NCBI GenBank assembly: GCA_021804485.1
Contig: JAJZHM010000010.1
Span: 1-34,567 of the forward strand
Direction: 5' to 3'
Length of the DNA stretch: 34,567 nt
Source of the DNA: Pseudomonadota bacterium
GTDB taxonomy: Bacteria; Pseudomonadota; Gammaproteobacteria; Pseudomonadales; Moraxellaceae
Made by a program: the position numbers and the translations under genes. A model generated the notes under the pieces. The model saw nothing but the letters and a program-made list of their open reading frames with translations, was not told the origin of the DNA and ran no database searches. Position 1 is the first letter of the stretch. Each line of letters opens with the position of its first letter. Shown piece after piece: positions 1-9,300 of this stretch.

Positions 1-643
1 AGACTGGCAGGCAGCTGTTGCCTATGCACGCCGGATCCGTCATGTTGATCCCGTTCGGGTGGCTTTGTGGGGATCTTCATTTTCGGGGGGGCATGTTTTG
101 GTGACGGCAGCCCGCGATCCTAGTATCGCGGCATTTTCAGCACAATGTCCGATGATGGATGGCCTTGTCGCCTCCATGAATGTTTTACGCTATGCTGGTG
201 CTCTGGCTCTGGCACGCATCAGCGCATTAGGTGTCGCAGACGAAATCGGTAGTCGTCTTGGCCGCAAGCCCATTTATATTCCTCTAGTCGCAGCACCTGG
301 ACAAATCGGCGCCATGACCACACCGGATGCCGAGCCTGGCTATCGTCGTCTGGCACCACCTTCCTGGAATAACCAGATGGCTGCTCGCCTTGTCCCGATC
401 TTCTCTACCTACCGACCCATCAAGGAAGCCGCCAAGGTACAATGCCCTGCCCTGATTCAGGTTTGCGGCAGGGATACCGTTGCACCACCGGATGCAGCGT
501 TTGCAGCCGCCGAAGAAATTCAGGGACCTGTTGAACTGAAAACCTACGACATGGGACACTTCGACATCTATGTTGATGAAGGATTCAAACAAAGTAGTCA
601 GGACCAGCTTGAGTTTTTCAAACGAGTCCTTATGCGCGCCTGA
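1..643 (+). CDS. Alpha/beta hydrolase, 5' end cut off by the window edge
   Basis: The open frame runs in from base 2 with no start codon, so the N-terminus lies outside the window; a GTG at 59 is internal and should not be taken as the start. About 213 residues are visible. The nucleophile elbow reads WGSSFSGGHV, preceded by a strand-like PVRVAL segment. The likely nucleophile is the second Ser of GSSFS, so the last Gly of the usual GxSxG is a Ser. A later CGRDTVAP segment supplies a plausible acid Asp, and DMGHFDIY near the C-terminus supplies the His, completing a catalytic triad in the right order. The enzyme probably hydrolyses an ester or a similar small substrate in the cytoplasm, but the substrate cannot be read from sequence. 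It converges on the OsmC gene. Confidence 0.8.
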   Translation, partial: DWQAAVAYARRIRHVDPVRVALWGSSFSGGHVLVTAARDPSIAAFSAQCPMMDGLVASMNVLRYAGALALARISALGVADEIGSRLGRKPIYIPLVAAPGQIGAMTTPDAEPGYRRLAPPSWNNQMAARLVPIFSTYRPIKEAAKVQCPALIQVCGRDTVAPPDAAFAAAEEIQGPVELKTYDMGHFDIYVDEGFKQSSQDQLEFFKRVLMRA

Positions 644-976
644 TAAACACGACACATGCCAGCGGCTGTCAAAAAAGAAATTGGCCACGTTTTCGAATGT
701 GTGACTGGATAATTCATCCAGGTAATTCCTGACAAAGTTCACCGCCCTTGCTTGTGCTGCAACGACTGCATTGATGCAGAGCAACGCATGGAGCAGTTGC
801 CGAGTACCTTGGCATGTTTGTCACGCACTCGAACGTTTAAGGTCTTGGTTGCTTTCGGATTAATCCTTTCCGATACACTGTTATTATGGGCAGCTTGACG
901 CAAAGAGTTAACAACATGCTAATATCCCCGCCATGAATGACGGGGTTATTAGCACAAATTTTGATAAGGGGTAGAG
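644..976. other. Gene-free convergent intergenic region
   Basis: This 333-base gap lies between the ends of two converging genes. I find no reading frame with a credible start and family match on either strand. Its one clear structure is the inverted repeat at 917-954, listed separately. The rest shows no tRNA, repeat array or recognisable mobile-element end. Confidence 0.6.
917..954. repeat. Imperfect 14-bp inverted repeat, candidate bidirectional terminator
   Basis: The left arm, 917-930 (TGCTAATATCCCCG), pairs with the right arm, 941-954 (CGGGGTTATTAGCA), at 13 of 14 positions, with one T-T mismatch and a 10-base loop. It sits between two convergent genes, where a structure stopping both transcripts would be expected. 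The arms end in A/T-rich sequence but there is no clean U tract on either strand. A terminator is therefore only one reading; the remnant of a hairpin-ended IS200/IS605-type element is another. Confidence 0.5.
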
Positions 977-1435
977 CTAGACTCGGCCTTCCTTGACAAC
1001 CACCTGTTCAGCGTCACGCACCACCACATGAACCGGGATACCTTGTGCAACACTCTGGGTCACGGTGCAAAATCCTGGAAACTGATCAAGAATCCGTTGC
1101 AAATGTTCTACCTGCTCCGCTTTGCAACCAAGCTGCAGTTCCAGATGCACCGCCAGAACCCTCAGCCGGTTTTCCTCATTACGCCCGACTTCGGCACGTG
1201 CTGTACATGTCAGGGGTTCCGCCTGTTCCTTAAATTTACGCAGTGCAAAAAGCAGACTGTCGGTCAGACAATTGGCGACAGCCGCAAGCAACAGCTGAAC
1301 GGGACTTGGTCCTGCCCCCTGCCCCAGCGGAGCCGGTTCATCGGTGATCAGAGTGACAATATTGCCCCCAAATTCAACATCACAGCGATAATCCTGTCTT
1401 TGATGTAAAACCAAAGTTTCCGTTGCATGACTCAT
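977..1435 (-). CDS. OsmC/Ohr-family protein
   Basis: The 152-residue protein has the OsmC fold pattern. An N-terminal strand region leads to GPSPVQLLLAAVANCLTDSL, where Cys56 lies on the long central helix, and a second cysteine follows in PGFCTVTQSV (Cys123). These are the two cysteines that make up the thiol peroxidase site in OsmC and Ohr proteins, which reduce organic hydroperoxides in the cytoplasm. The YhfA-like branch of the family has no proven substrate, and I cannot place this protein within a branch. GGGGAAT lies just upstream of the ATG at 1435. Its start is 11 bases after the stop of the DUF442 gene, so the two are very likely cotranscribed. Confidence 0.85.
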   Translation of the reverse strand: MSHATETLVLHQRQDYRCDVEFGGNIVTLITDEPAPLGQGAGPSPVQLLLAAVANCLTDSLLFALRKFKEQAEPLTCTARAEVGRNEENRLRVLAVHLELQLGCKAEQVEHLQRILDQFPGFCTVTQSVAQGIPVHVVVRDAEQVVVKEGRV

Positions 1436-1446
1436 AACATTCCCCG

Positions 1447-1902
1447 TTACAGACCCAGATGTTGACGCACAACCGGCTCAAGCATAGTCAGACCAGACTC
1501 CAAGCCAAATTTCAAAGCATCATCAGCACATTCCCCGTCCAGCCAATAGGCTTTGAGTGCCAACAAGGCACCGACCCGGTTACCACTGCCGCAATGCAGC
1601 AATGCCGGATGCTCATGGCTACAAGACTCAAGGGCTGCAGCCAACTGCTGAGTCTTCTCTCGTGTCAAATCCATCGGACCAGCAATCGGAATATTGATAT
1701 AACGCATTCCCATTGCCGTGACTACTGCTTCTTCATCATAGCCCGCTGGTTCATGATGTGGGCAGAGGTTGATCACCACCCGAATACCCTTCTCCCGTGC
1801 CGCCTCGAAATGATGCGGCTGAGGTCGCCCACCACTGCATACACCCGGCATGGTACAACGTGCATTGGGAATATCAATCAGAATATTGGAATGATCATGC
1901 AT
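1447..1902 (-). CDS. DUF442 / beta-lactamase-hydrolase-like phosphatase-fold protein
   Basis: The 151-residue protein resembles the DUF442 (TIGR01244) family, which has a tyrosine-phosphatase-like fold. The N-terminal SGGRPQPHHFEAAREKGI and the strand VVINLCPHHE are typical. The phosphate-loop equivalent is LHCGSGNRVGAL, with Cys104 and Arg109 separated by four residues. This is the family's own spacing, not the CX5R of true tyrosine phosphatases. Relatives occur fused to or beside ETHE1-like persulfide dioxygenases and are linked to sulfide detoxification; no such enzyme is visible here. The ATG at 1902 is preceded by GAGGTAG at good distance. It heads a two-gene unit with the OsmC gene. A cysteine-based role in sulfur or redox chemistry is inference. 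Confidence 0.75.
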   Translation of the reverse strand: MHDHSNILIDIPNARCTMPGVCSGGRPQPHHFEAAREKGIRVVINLCPHHEPAGYDEEAVVTAMGMRYINIPIAGPMDLTREKTQQLAAALESCSHEHPALLHCGSGNRVGALLALKAYWLDGECADDALKFGLESGLTMLEPVVRQHLGL

Positions 1903-1983
1903 CAGTATCTACCTCGCTTCCTGAAAAGCTAAAGATACCCCCTACCGTACACAGAGGCAATGCAACAATCAAAAATCTGGCAT

Positions 1984-2012
1984 AAAAAAACCGTGCCGAA
2001 GCACGGTTTTTT
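1984..2012 (-). terminator. Rho-independent terminator of the porin gene
   Basis: On the minus strand the 6-bp stem CCGTGC/GCACGG closes a TTCG tetraloop and is followed by a run of seven T. A matching run of A lies on the other side, so the structure could work in both directions. It begins 25 bases after the porin stop codon, which fits a single-gene transcript. Confidence 0.9.
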
Positions 2013-2036
2013 GGTTCCATCCCAATCGTCAGACGA

Positions 2037-3401
2037 TCAGAACTTCACACGTGCACCCAAGCCAAAAGCGGTTTGGCTGGAGTTATTCGAACTAAACGCT
2101 GGTCCACCAAATTTATTGGTCGACACAACAAAGTAGGAATCCATCTGCTTATACAGCTTGTAATCCAGCACAGCGGACGTTGTTTTGATGCTGCCGTTGG
2201 TGCCTGTTGCATTGGTCTTGTTATCAATCTGGGTATCATAATAACCCAGAGAGAAGTTCAGATTTGGCATCAGGTTGTAATCGCCACCACCGAAGTAAAT
2301 ATTAGTCTTTTGCGAAATACCTGGGTTGTACGCTGCGCTCACACTCTGTACAGCAAGGCCCCAGATTGAACCAATATTGACCTGATCGGATGGCGCAGAA
2401 TCCGTAAACTGTTCCCATCCAGCCGACAGGTTAAGATCCTGAATTCCGGTGAACTTGGCAGCCAATAAGGTTGATTTAGTATTCAGCTCTTGCAGTCCAA
2501 TGCTACCGCCAGTGTAATTTGCCTTAGATGGATCAGCATTCACCGCCTTAAGCGCATCAACAAACTTGTTGTAGGCAAACTGGACACCGAACATCTTGTC
2601 TTCGTAGCCAACACGGGCAGCAAATCCATTACCCACACCAGAACCACCTACAACACCATTGGTGCTGGTGTTGTTACCAAACTGGTACGCAAGGCTGAAA
2701 TCAAAGCCATTCATACCGTTGGTGTATTCAAGGCTGTTTTCCATACGGGCATCTTCAGACACACCACCGCCGCCACCGATGGTTCCGCTTTCACCAAAGG
2801 GTGAGAAGGTATCGGACTTGACCGGATCATAACCCATGAATACATCCTTCATCGGGTTATTCTGCAAGCCGGCAGTAATCTTGCCGTAGTTATCATCCTG
2901 AAACCCAAACCATGCGGCACGACCGAACAGCTGACCGTTCAGAGAAGAATCGGCATTGACTGTATTCGCCCATGGAACAGCGTTGCCGCTGTTATTTTTG
3001 ACGTAGGGATTATTACCCTTTGGATTTGCAGCAACGGCTGCAGCAGCATTGTTCAACTGCCCACTGGTCAGATCAAAGCCACTTTCCAGATCGAAGATCG
3101 CCTTGGAGCCCGGGTCCATTTTCAGGAATCCCTTAAAGCCAAGACGCGAATCCGACAAGCCACCACCAAGCAGGCCCGATACAGCGCCAACACCCTGTGC
3201 AGTTGGCTGATAGGGATAAATCTGGTTCGGCATACTGGTCGAAATGGACAAGCTGTGATCCTGATGCACCACTGCAGCATCCAGCACTCCGTAAACGTCG
3301 AGTTCACCTTTGTCGCTCGAAATCAAACCGATGTCGGCATGAGCCCAACCGACCACAGAACCTGCGGCCAACAGCGTGTACAGTGACTGCTTCAATTTCA
3401 T
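2037..3401 (-). CDS. General trimeric-type outer-membrane porin
   Basis: The 454-residue protein starts with a clear signal peptide (MKLKQS, a hydrophobic core, and likely cleavage after AHA at residue 22). It ends in a terminal Phe after alternating residues (GLGARVKF), the signal that BAM recognises in beta-barrel proteins. The mature start ELDVYGVLDAAVV, the segment SRLGFKGF followed by acidic and aromatic residues, and YFGGGDYNL near the end are typical of the beta- and gammaproteobacterial Porin_4 family. Low-complexity Asn/Gly/Ser stretches mark surface loops. It should form a passive channel for small solutes; selectivity cannot be read. AGGGG precedes the ATG. It has its own terminator and a 343-base upstream region, so it is probably a single-gene transcript. 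Confidence 0.9.
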   Translation of the reverse strand: MKLKQSLYTLLAAGSVVGWAHADIGLISSDKGELDVYGVLDAAVVHQDHSLSISTSMPNQIYPYQPTAQGVGAVSGLLGGGLSDSRLGFKGFLKMDPGSKAIFDLESGFDLTSGQLNNAAAAVAANPKGNNPYVKNNSGNAVPWANTVNADSSLNGQLFGRAAWFGFQDDNYGKITAGLQNNPMKDVFMGYDPVKSDTFSPFGESGTIGGGGGVSEDARMENSLEYTNGMNGFDFSLAYQFGNNTSTNGVVGGSGVGNGFAARVGYEDKMFGVQFAYNKFVDALKAVNADPSKANYTGGSIGLQELNTKSTLLAAKFTGIQDLNLSAGWEQFTDSAPSDQVNIGSIWGLAVQSVSAAYNPGISQKTNIYFGGGDYNLMPNLNFSLGYYDTQIDNKTNATGTNGSIKTTSAVLDYKLYKQMDSYFVVSTNKFGGPAFSSNNSSQTAFGLGARVKF

Positions 3402-3531
3402 GCTTATAACCCCTATTCAACTAAAGACGAGTTTCAATCCTTATCCCTGTATGACGGACCTTATCCATCGTTCAGGACTTAGGTGCGACGTTTCCTGGTA
3501 TTCAGGAACATGCCTGCAACCGTATCAGCCT

Positions 3532-3548
3532 GGAAACAATTTGTTTCC
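3532..3548. promoter_or_regulatory. 7-bp perfect dyad, possible operator upstream of the porin
   Basis: GGAAACA and TGTTTCC form a perfect inverted repeat with a 3-base centre, 131 bases upstream of the porin start codon. The short spacing suits a dimeric DNA-binding protein better than an RNA hairpin. No regulator is identified, and a chance dyad is possible. Confidence 0.3.
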
Positions 3549-3700
3549 TTTTGCTAACGGAACGGATGTTAGAGGGTATTTATTACAATAATATGACATC
3601 TTATAGGGCAGATTTTTCTTTATAACAGCTAAGCTATTGTTTTTCTGAGACCGGCAAGCACAATTTTAGCGCACAGAATTAGCTTGGAATTAAGATTTTG

Positions 3701-3725
3701 CAGGGGCATGTGCAACATACCCCTG
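3701..3725 (-). terminator. Hairpin after the efflux operon, weak terminator candidate
   Basis: On the minus strand CAGGGGTATG pairs with CATGCCCCTG (nine Watson-Crick pairs plus one T-G) around a 5-base loop. It begins 19 bases after the stop of the outer-membrane factor, the last gene of the efflux operon. The sequence that follows is CAAAATCTTA rather than a proper U tract, so efficiency is uncertain. Confidence 0.55.
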
Positions 3726-3744
3726 TGAGTACAACAGAATTGAA

Positions 3745-5217
3745 CTAGGGATGAGCTGGAATTTGGGCAACTTTCTGACGATCCAGGCTGTCAACTGAAG
3801 GCAAACGGCTGCGATCCCAGCCTCCACCCAAGGCACGAATCAGCCCGACCGTGTCAATGGCACGACGCGTCTGCAGCGCAACATCATAACGTTCTGCTTC
3901 CAGTTCACTGGCTTGAGCAATCGCTACCTCAAGATAATTAACCGCGCCTTCCTTATACTGGATATTGGCCAGTTGGGCGGTTTTTTGTGCAGCCTGGGTT
4001 GCATCACCACTATCCTGTGCCTCTTGCTGCTCACTATTGAGCAATCCTAACTGATCGTCCACTTCCTGAAATGCCTTTAACACCACCGAACGATAACTGG
4101 CCGTCTGTTGAATATAGCGGTCCCGGGCAGCAGCCACCTGGGCATCAAGGGCATGCGCATCAAACAGGGTCACCAGAAATTGAGGCCCAAGACTCCAGAA
4201 CAAATTAGGAGCACTAAGCCACCGGGCCGGTCCCATGGATTCATAACCCAGATCAGCATTAAGCGTTAAATCTGGAAAATAAGCAGCCTTGGCAACACCA
4301 ATCCGGGCATTGGCAGCCGCCAGCAACCGTTCAGCCTGCGCCACGTCCGGCCGACGTTGCAATAACTGACCAGGAACCCCAATGGGAATTGAGGGTAAAA
4401 CAATGGGTTCAGGGCTGTAGGCTAGGTGAAACTCGTTTGGGTCTTCACCTACCAGCACCGCAATCGAGTGCTCCAGTACAACCCGCTTGCCAACCAAGTG
4501 ATCGCGCAAAGCCTCCACTGAACTGAGCTGTGCTTTGGCCCGGTTCAGATCAAGACCTGAAGCTACCCCACCCTTAAACCGTGCCAAAGTAATCTGGTAT
4601 GAGATCTCAAACTGGTGAATGTCCTCATTATAAACCTTCTCAGTCCAGTCCAGTCCCCGCAACGCCATATAAGTCGCAGCCAGATCAGCTTCAAGGCTAA
4701 GTTGTGCAGAAGCTACTGCAGCGGCATCGGCTTGAACCCCATAGGTTCCGGCCCGTACCTCGTCACGAATGCGCCCCCAAAGATCAGTGTCATAGCTCAC
4801 ACCAGCCCCAAGCAGACTGGAAGAATAAATCGAGGGCTGATTGACCCCACGCAAAGGACGGTGAGCAGACTGCCGGTTCCGATCAATCGCGCCTAGACCG
4901 AAGACATTGGGAAACAACCCCGAACGCAGCTCAACCAGCTGATTTTGCAGAGCTGTATGTCGTGCCAGCAAGACCTGTAGATCCGGATTATTATGAGTCA
5001 GCCGATTTTCAAGACCATCCAGTTGCGGATCACCCAGAACCGTCCACCAGGAGCCACGATTGGTAGCATCCTGTGGTGTACCCTCCTGCCAGCCACTGTG
5101 CTCAAAATATTCTGCTGCAACCGCCACATGGGGCACATGATACTCTGGCGCAAGCGACGAACAGCCGCCCAACATCCATGCTCCCAGCAGGCAAACGCTA
5201 AGGCGTACCCTATTCAT
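3745..5217 (-). CDS. RND efflux outer-membrane factor lipoprotein, NodT family
   Basis: The 490-residue protein is a TolC-like outer-membrane factor of the NodT lipoprotein type. The signal peptide ends in the lipobox LGGC, with Cys19 as the lipidated residue. It carries the two long internal repeats of the family: the NPDLQVLLARH helix, then later QRRPDVAQAERLLAAANARIGVAKAAYFPDL, which is the second-repeat signature. It should trimerise into the exit duct of the pump encoded upstream. Its start lies five bases after the adaptor stop, with its ribosome-binding site GAGGTAA inside the end of the adaptor gene, so translation is probably coupled. A weak hairpin terminator follows. Confidence 0.92.
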   Translation of the reverse strand: MNRVRLSVCLLGAWMLGGCSSLAPEYHVPHVAVAAEYFEHSGWQEGTPQDATNRGSWWTVLGDPQLDGLENRLTHNNPDLQVLLARHTALQNQLVELRSGLFPNVFGLGAIDRNRQSAHRPLRGVNQPSIYSSSLLGAGVSYDTDLWGRIRDEVRAGTYGVQADAAAVASAQLSLEADLAATYMALRGLDWTEKVYNEDIHQFEISYQITLARFKGGVASGLDLNRAKAQLSSVEALRDHLVGKRVVLEHSIAVLVGEDPNEFHLAYSPEPIVLPSIPIGVPGQLLQRRPDVAQAERLLAAANARIGVAKAAYFPDLTLNADLGYESMGPARWLSAPNLFWSLGPQFLVTLFDAHALDAQVAAARDRYIQQTASYRSVVLKAFQEVDDQLGLLNSEQQEAQDSGDATQAAQKTAQLANIQYKEGAVNYLEVAIAQASELEAERYDVALQTRRAIDTVGLIRALGGGWDRSRLPSVDSLDRQKVAQIPAHP

Positions 5218-5222
5218 CGGAA

Positions 5223-6392
5223 TTACCTCTGCTCGCTTTGTACCGGAAGAACCTGATCACCTTCCGCCAGTGAATCCAGCGGCTTGTCAATGATGGCATC
5301 TGTTGCCTCAACACCTTCATCAACCAGAACAAAATTGCCGTGATCCTGAGCAATATGGATACGCTTCATGACCACCCGGTTCTGTGGTCCCAGAGTCGCC
5401 ACTTCCAGACCTGCGTTCCTGAAAATCAGCGCACTGGCTGGAACTTGTAGAGAAGGATGACTGACGGTCAGATCCATAGCAACCGTGGCATAATCACCTG
5501 GCTTTAACGTCCCCTTGCCATTTTCCACCAACATTTCAACCAGCACGGTTCCGGAATTATCATTAATGGCTTCCGAAGTATTCACAAAAGTCGCCAGGAA
5601 TACCCGTCCCGGATATTCAGGTACTTTCAAAGTGGCTTTAAGTCCCTTGTGCACATCAGAAAGATAGATCTGTGGAACACGGACATACAAACGCAACTGA
5701 TGCACATCGGCCACCGAAAACAACTCATGGCCGGCATCACCTCCAGCACTGATCAAGGCACCAACATCAGTCTTGCGGGCAGTTACGACGCCATCAAAGG
5801 GCGAGACAATCCTCTTGAACGCCTCAAGTGCCTGCAAACGATTGACACTTGCCTCAGCGGCCTGAACGATGGCTAACTGCGCCTGATAATCAGCGGCTTT
5901 GACATCAGCATCTTCCTGACTGACCGCATCATCCTTAAGCAGGTTATTCCAACGCTTGGTTGTCACTTTCGCCAAGTCCAGCCGAGCCTTCGCTGTCACC
6001 AGATCAGCCTTGGCCTTACCTAGTTCCTGGTCAAGTTCAGGCGTATCAATGGTCGCCAGTAATTCACCGGCCTTAACCTGATCACCAATATCGTGGTACC
6101 AGTGCAACAGATAGCCATCAACCCGCGCATGGATCGGTGCATCATAGAACGCCTGTAAATAGCCAGGCAATTGCAGAACATTCGATGAGGACCCAACTTT
6201 GGCATGAATAAGCTCTACCGTGGGCGTAGCCTGCTCGCGGGTCCAGGCACTAACCGCCTTAAACTCGCGATGACGTTCCGTAACTCCCTGAGTGACTACA
6301 GCAGCAGCAACAAGTGCGGCAGCAATACCCGTCCAGCGCATGCGGTTCAGTCCTTTTTTCTGGATGGCTTGAATGCGGTGGGAATAACTCAT
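5223..6392 (-). CDS. RND efflux periplasmic adaptor (membrane fusion protein)
   Basis: The 389-residue adaptor has one N-terminal membrane anchor (about residues 19-36) and no lipobox. It then shows the usual order: a split lipoyl domain (the half PIHARVDGYLLHWYHDIGDQVKAGELLATIDTP is diagnostic of the family and is completed by IVSPFDGVVTARKTDVGALI), an alpha-hairpin rich in Ala, Gln and Lys between the halves, a beta-barrel, and a membrane-proximal domain (LQVPASALIF onward). It bridges the inner-membrane pump and the outer-membrane duct. Its ATG overlaps the pump's stop codon as ATGA, which indicates coupled translation. Confidence 0.93.
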   Translation of the reverse strand: MSYSHRIQAIQKKGLNRMRWTGIAAALVAAAVVTQGVTERHREFKAVSAWTREQATPTVELIHAKVGSSSNVLQLPGYLQAFYDAPIHARVDGYLLHWYHDIGDQVKAGELLATIDTPELDQELGKAKADLVTAKARLDLAKVTTKRWNNLLKDDAVSQEDADVKAADYQAQLAIVQAAEASVNRLQALEAFKRIVSPFDGVVTARKTDVGALISAGGDAGHELFSVADVHQLRLYVRVPQIYLSDVHKGLKATLKVPEYPGRVFLATFVNTSEAINDNSGTVLVEMLVENGKGTLKPGDYATVAMDLTVSHPSLQVPASALIFRNAGLEVATLGPQNRVVMKRIHIAQDHGNFVLVDEGVEATDAIIDKPLDSLAEGDQVLPVQSEQR

Positions 6393-9300
6393 GATTGCAA
6401 CTCCTCGGCGTGCTCGAAATCACGGGCATGCACCCTATAAAAAACAGTCGGAACAAAGAGCAAGGTTGATATCGTGGCCAGAATGAGACCGCCAATCACG
6501 GCTCGACCCAACGGAGCGTTGGTATCCGTACTCAGCGCCATGGGCAGCATCCCAATAATCATTGCCAGTGCGGTCATGCATACCGGTCTAAAACGGGTAA
6601 ACCCTGCATCAACAGCAGCCTTGAACGCATCACGATGATACTCGAGCCGCTCCCGTGCAAAGGTGATAACCAGTACACTGTTCGCGGTAGCGACCCCCAT
6701 AGTCATGATGGCACCTGTCAAAGCCGGTACCGACAGGGTGGTATGGGTGATAAAAAGCATCCAGACAATACCGGCCAGCCCGGCAGGTAATGCGGTAATA
6801 ATGACGAAAGGATCCAGCCAAGACTGAAAGTTGATCACGATAATGGCATAAATCAATACAATAGAGGCCAGCAGACCAAAGCCAAGTTCAGTAAAGGCAA
6901 TATTCATGGTCTTGACCTGACCCAGCAGACGCACCACCGAGCCTTTGGGACGTCCAGGAGCCATATCTTTAAGGATGGTGTTGATGTCATCGGAAACAGC
7001 ACCCAAGTCACGTCCCTGCACCGCCGCATAAATATTGAATGAAGGCTGAATATTGTAATGCGAGACCACCGCATCCACAGCAGTTCGGTGCAAACGGGCA
7101 ATCCCTCCAAGCACTTGCGGATATTTGGCTGCTGCCGCCGTAACCGGCATATTAACCAGTTGACTCATATTATCCAGCCAGTACTGCGGTGCCTGAGCCA
7201 CAATCGGGTAAGAAACGCCATTTTTAGGGTTAAGCCAGAACGATGGTGCCGATTGAAAACTGCCGGACAGGTTTACATTTAGGCTGGTGGTCACATCACG
7301 TTCGGTGACACCCACCGTCTGAGCCAGGGAACGGTTCACCATCACTTTTAGTTCAGGATAGTTGGATACCTGTTGGATACGGACATCGGCGATCCCTGGG
7401 ACCAGTCGAACACGACGCATGATTGCCCGAATATACTCCATATTTTCACCAATCCGTGGCCCAGCCACCATAATGTTGATCGGTGCAGGATTACCAAAGT
7501 TAAGAATCTGACTGATGATGTCTGCAGGCAAATAAGCAAACTGAATACCCGGAAAGCGCTGTGGCAACTCCGTACGCAATTTTTTCACAAATGCGTCGGT
7601 ATCACCATGGTCTTCCTTCAGGCTGACCATAATATCGCCATCCTGGGGGCCAATGGTACCAGTGTTTGAGTAAGCACTATTAATACCGCTATAGGGAAGA
7701 TCCATATTATCGACGATGGTATCGACCTGTCCGGGCAAGAGTTGATGGATCGTCTTCTCAACATGATCAAAAAGGTTTGCGGTTTCTTCAATACGTGTAC
7801 CACTGGGTGCTCGCACATGGATATTAATCTGATCCGCTTCAACCGAAGGGAAAAAGTTTCTACCCAGAAAGGGAAGCAACCCCATCGACAAAATCACAAT
7901 AGCCAGAAAACCAATCATAAAGGGTTTATTCCAGACCAGTGCCATCCTCAAAAAGCGTACATAAATAACCCGGACTCTGGAAAATCGACGCTCAAATCCA
8001 GCCTGAAAGGCCAGAAATGGGCTTTTCCATCCCCTATCGGTACTTGGGCCATGCAAATGCGGACCTGCTGAATCGGTAGCAGCCAGACTACCGTGATCAT
8101 GCGCCTTTAACAGATATTTGGCCATGGTAGGAACCAGGGTTCGGGACAGGAAAAAAGATGAAACCAGACTGAAAATCACCGCTTTAGCCATAGGTACGAA
8201 CAAGAATCCAGAGATCCCCTGCAGGAAAAACATCGGCACAAAGACAATGCAGATACATAACAACGATACCAGCGCAGGGGTCACAATCTGGGCGGCACCA
8301 TCAAGAATGGCCGGAACGACCTGCTTGCCATGTTCAAGATGCCAGTTGATGTTCTCAATGGTCACCGTCCCATCATCAACCAAAATTCCGACAGCGAGCG
8401 CAAGTCCACCCAAGGTCATAACATTCAGTGTTTCGCCATTGACGGCAAGCAGAATTAAAGCCGATAACAAAGCCAGTGGAATGGACGTCGCAATAATCAC
8501 CGTACTACGCCAGCTTCCCAAGAAAACCAGGATCATGATACAGGTCAGACTGGCAGCAATCAGACCTTCACGCACCACCCCGAAAACAGCGCTTTTGACA
8601 AAAAGAGACTGATCGGAAAGAAGCTTGATTTTCAGTGATTTGGGTAATGTTTCTTCCAGACGAGGTAGAATCTTTTTCACCCCATCAATCACATCCAGAG
8701 TGGATGAAGACCCGCTTTTCAAAATCGTCATCAGAATAGCCTGATGGCTGTCCATACGCACTTTATTAGTCTGCGGTGGGTAGCCATCACGCACATGCGC
8801 CACGTCACGAATATAGATAATCGTTCCGTTGACCGCCTTGATCGGTAGATTCATCACATCCTCAACCGAATCAACAGCGTCATTGAGGCCAACGAAGTAT
8901 TCATACTGTCCAATTTTAATCGTACCGGCAGGAATAACCTGATTCTGCTCAGCAAGCGCCTTTTCGATATCCTGGGCAGACAAACCTTTCGACTGCAAGG
9001 CAATCGGATCCAGATCCACCTGGATCTGTCGGACTTTTCCACCATAGGGAGAAGGCACAGCAGAACCGCGAACGGTCGCAAGAGCAGGACGAATAAAATT
9101 CTGACCGTAGTCAAAAATTTTCATATCACTCAGTTTGGCACTCGACATGGCCAACTGAATAATAGGAACAGTGGAAGCGTTGTAGTTCAGGATCAGCGGC
9201 GGGGTAATACCTGGCGGCATCTGCTTGAGCACCGTCTGCGAGATCGAAGTAACCTGTGCAGTCGCTGTACGAATATCAACCGTTGGCTGGAAGAAGATTT

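Larger units (their letters stand above)
3402..3744 (-). other. Porin upstream region with possible operator
   Basis: No gene is supported in these 343 bases. The region must carry the porin promoter on the minus strand, but no hexamer pair with proper spacing stands out. It holds a short perfect dyad at 3532-3548 and, at the far end, a hairpin just after the outer-membrane-factor gene (3701-3725); both are listed separately. It is A/T-rich around 3570-3650. Confidence 0.5.

Noticed and set aside
284-784. A 166-codon minus-strand frame opposite the hydrolase
   Set aside because: It overlaps a gene with clear hydrolase motifs, its product is low in recognisable motifs, and no ribosome-binding site supports it.
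895-925. TTGACG followed by TAATAT as a forward promoter
   Set aside because: Spacing of 19 bases is long and it would drive RNA through the palindrome into the antisense of the OsmC gene, with no gene to express.
1028-1408. A 126-codon plus-strand frame opposite the OsmC gene
   Set aside because: Antisense shadow of a gene with an intact family signature.
8118-8612. A 164-codon plus-strand frame opposite the RND pump
   Set aside because: Composition (Lys/Thr/Ser-rich, no hydrophobic core) is that of an antisense frame; the pump frame is certain here.
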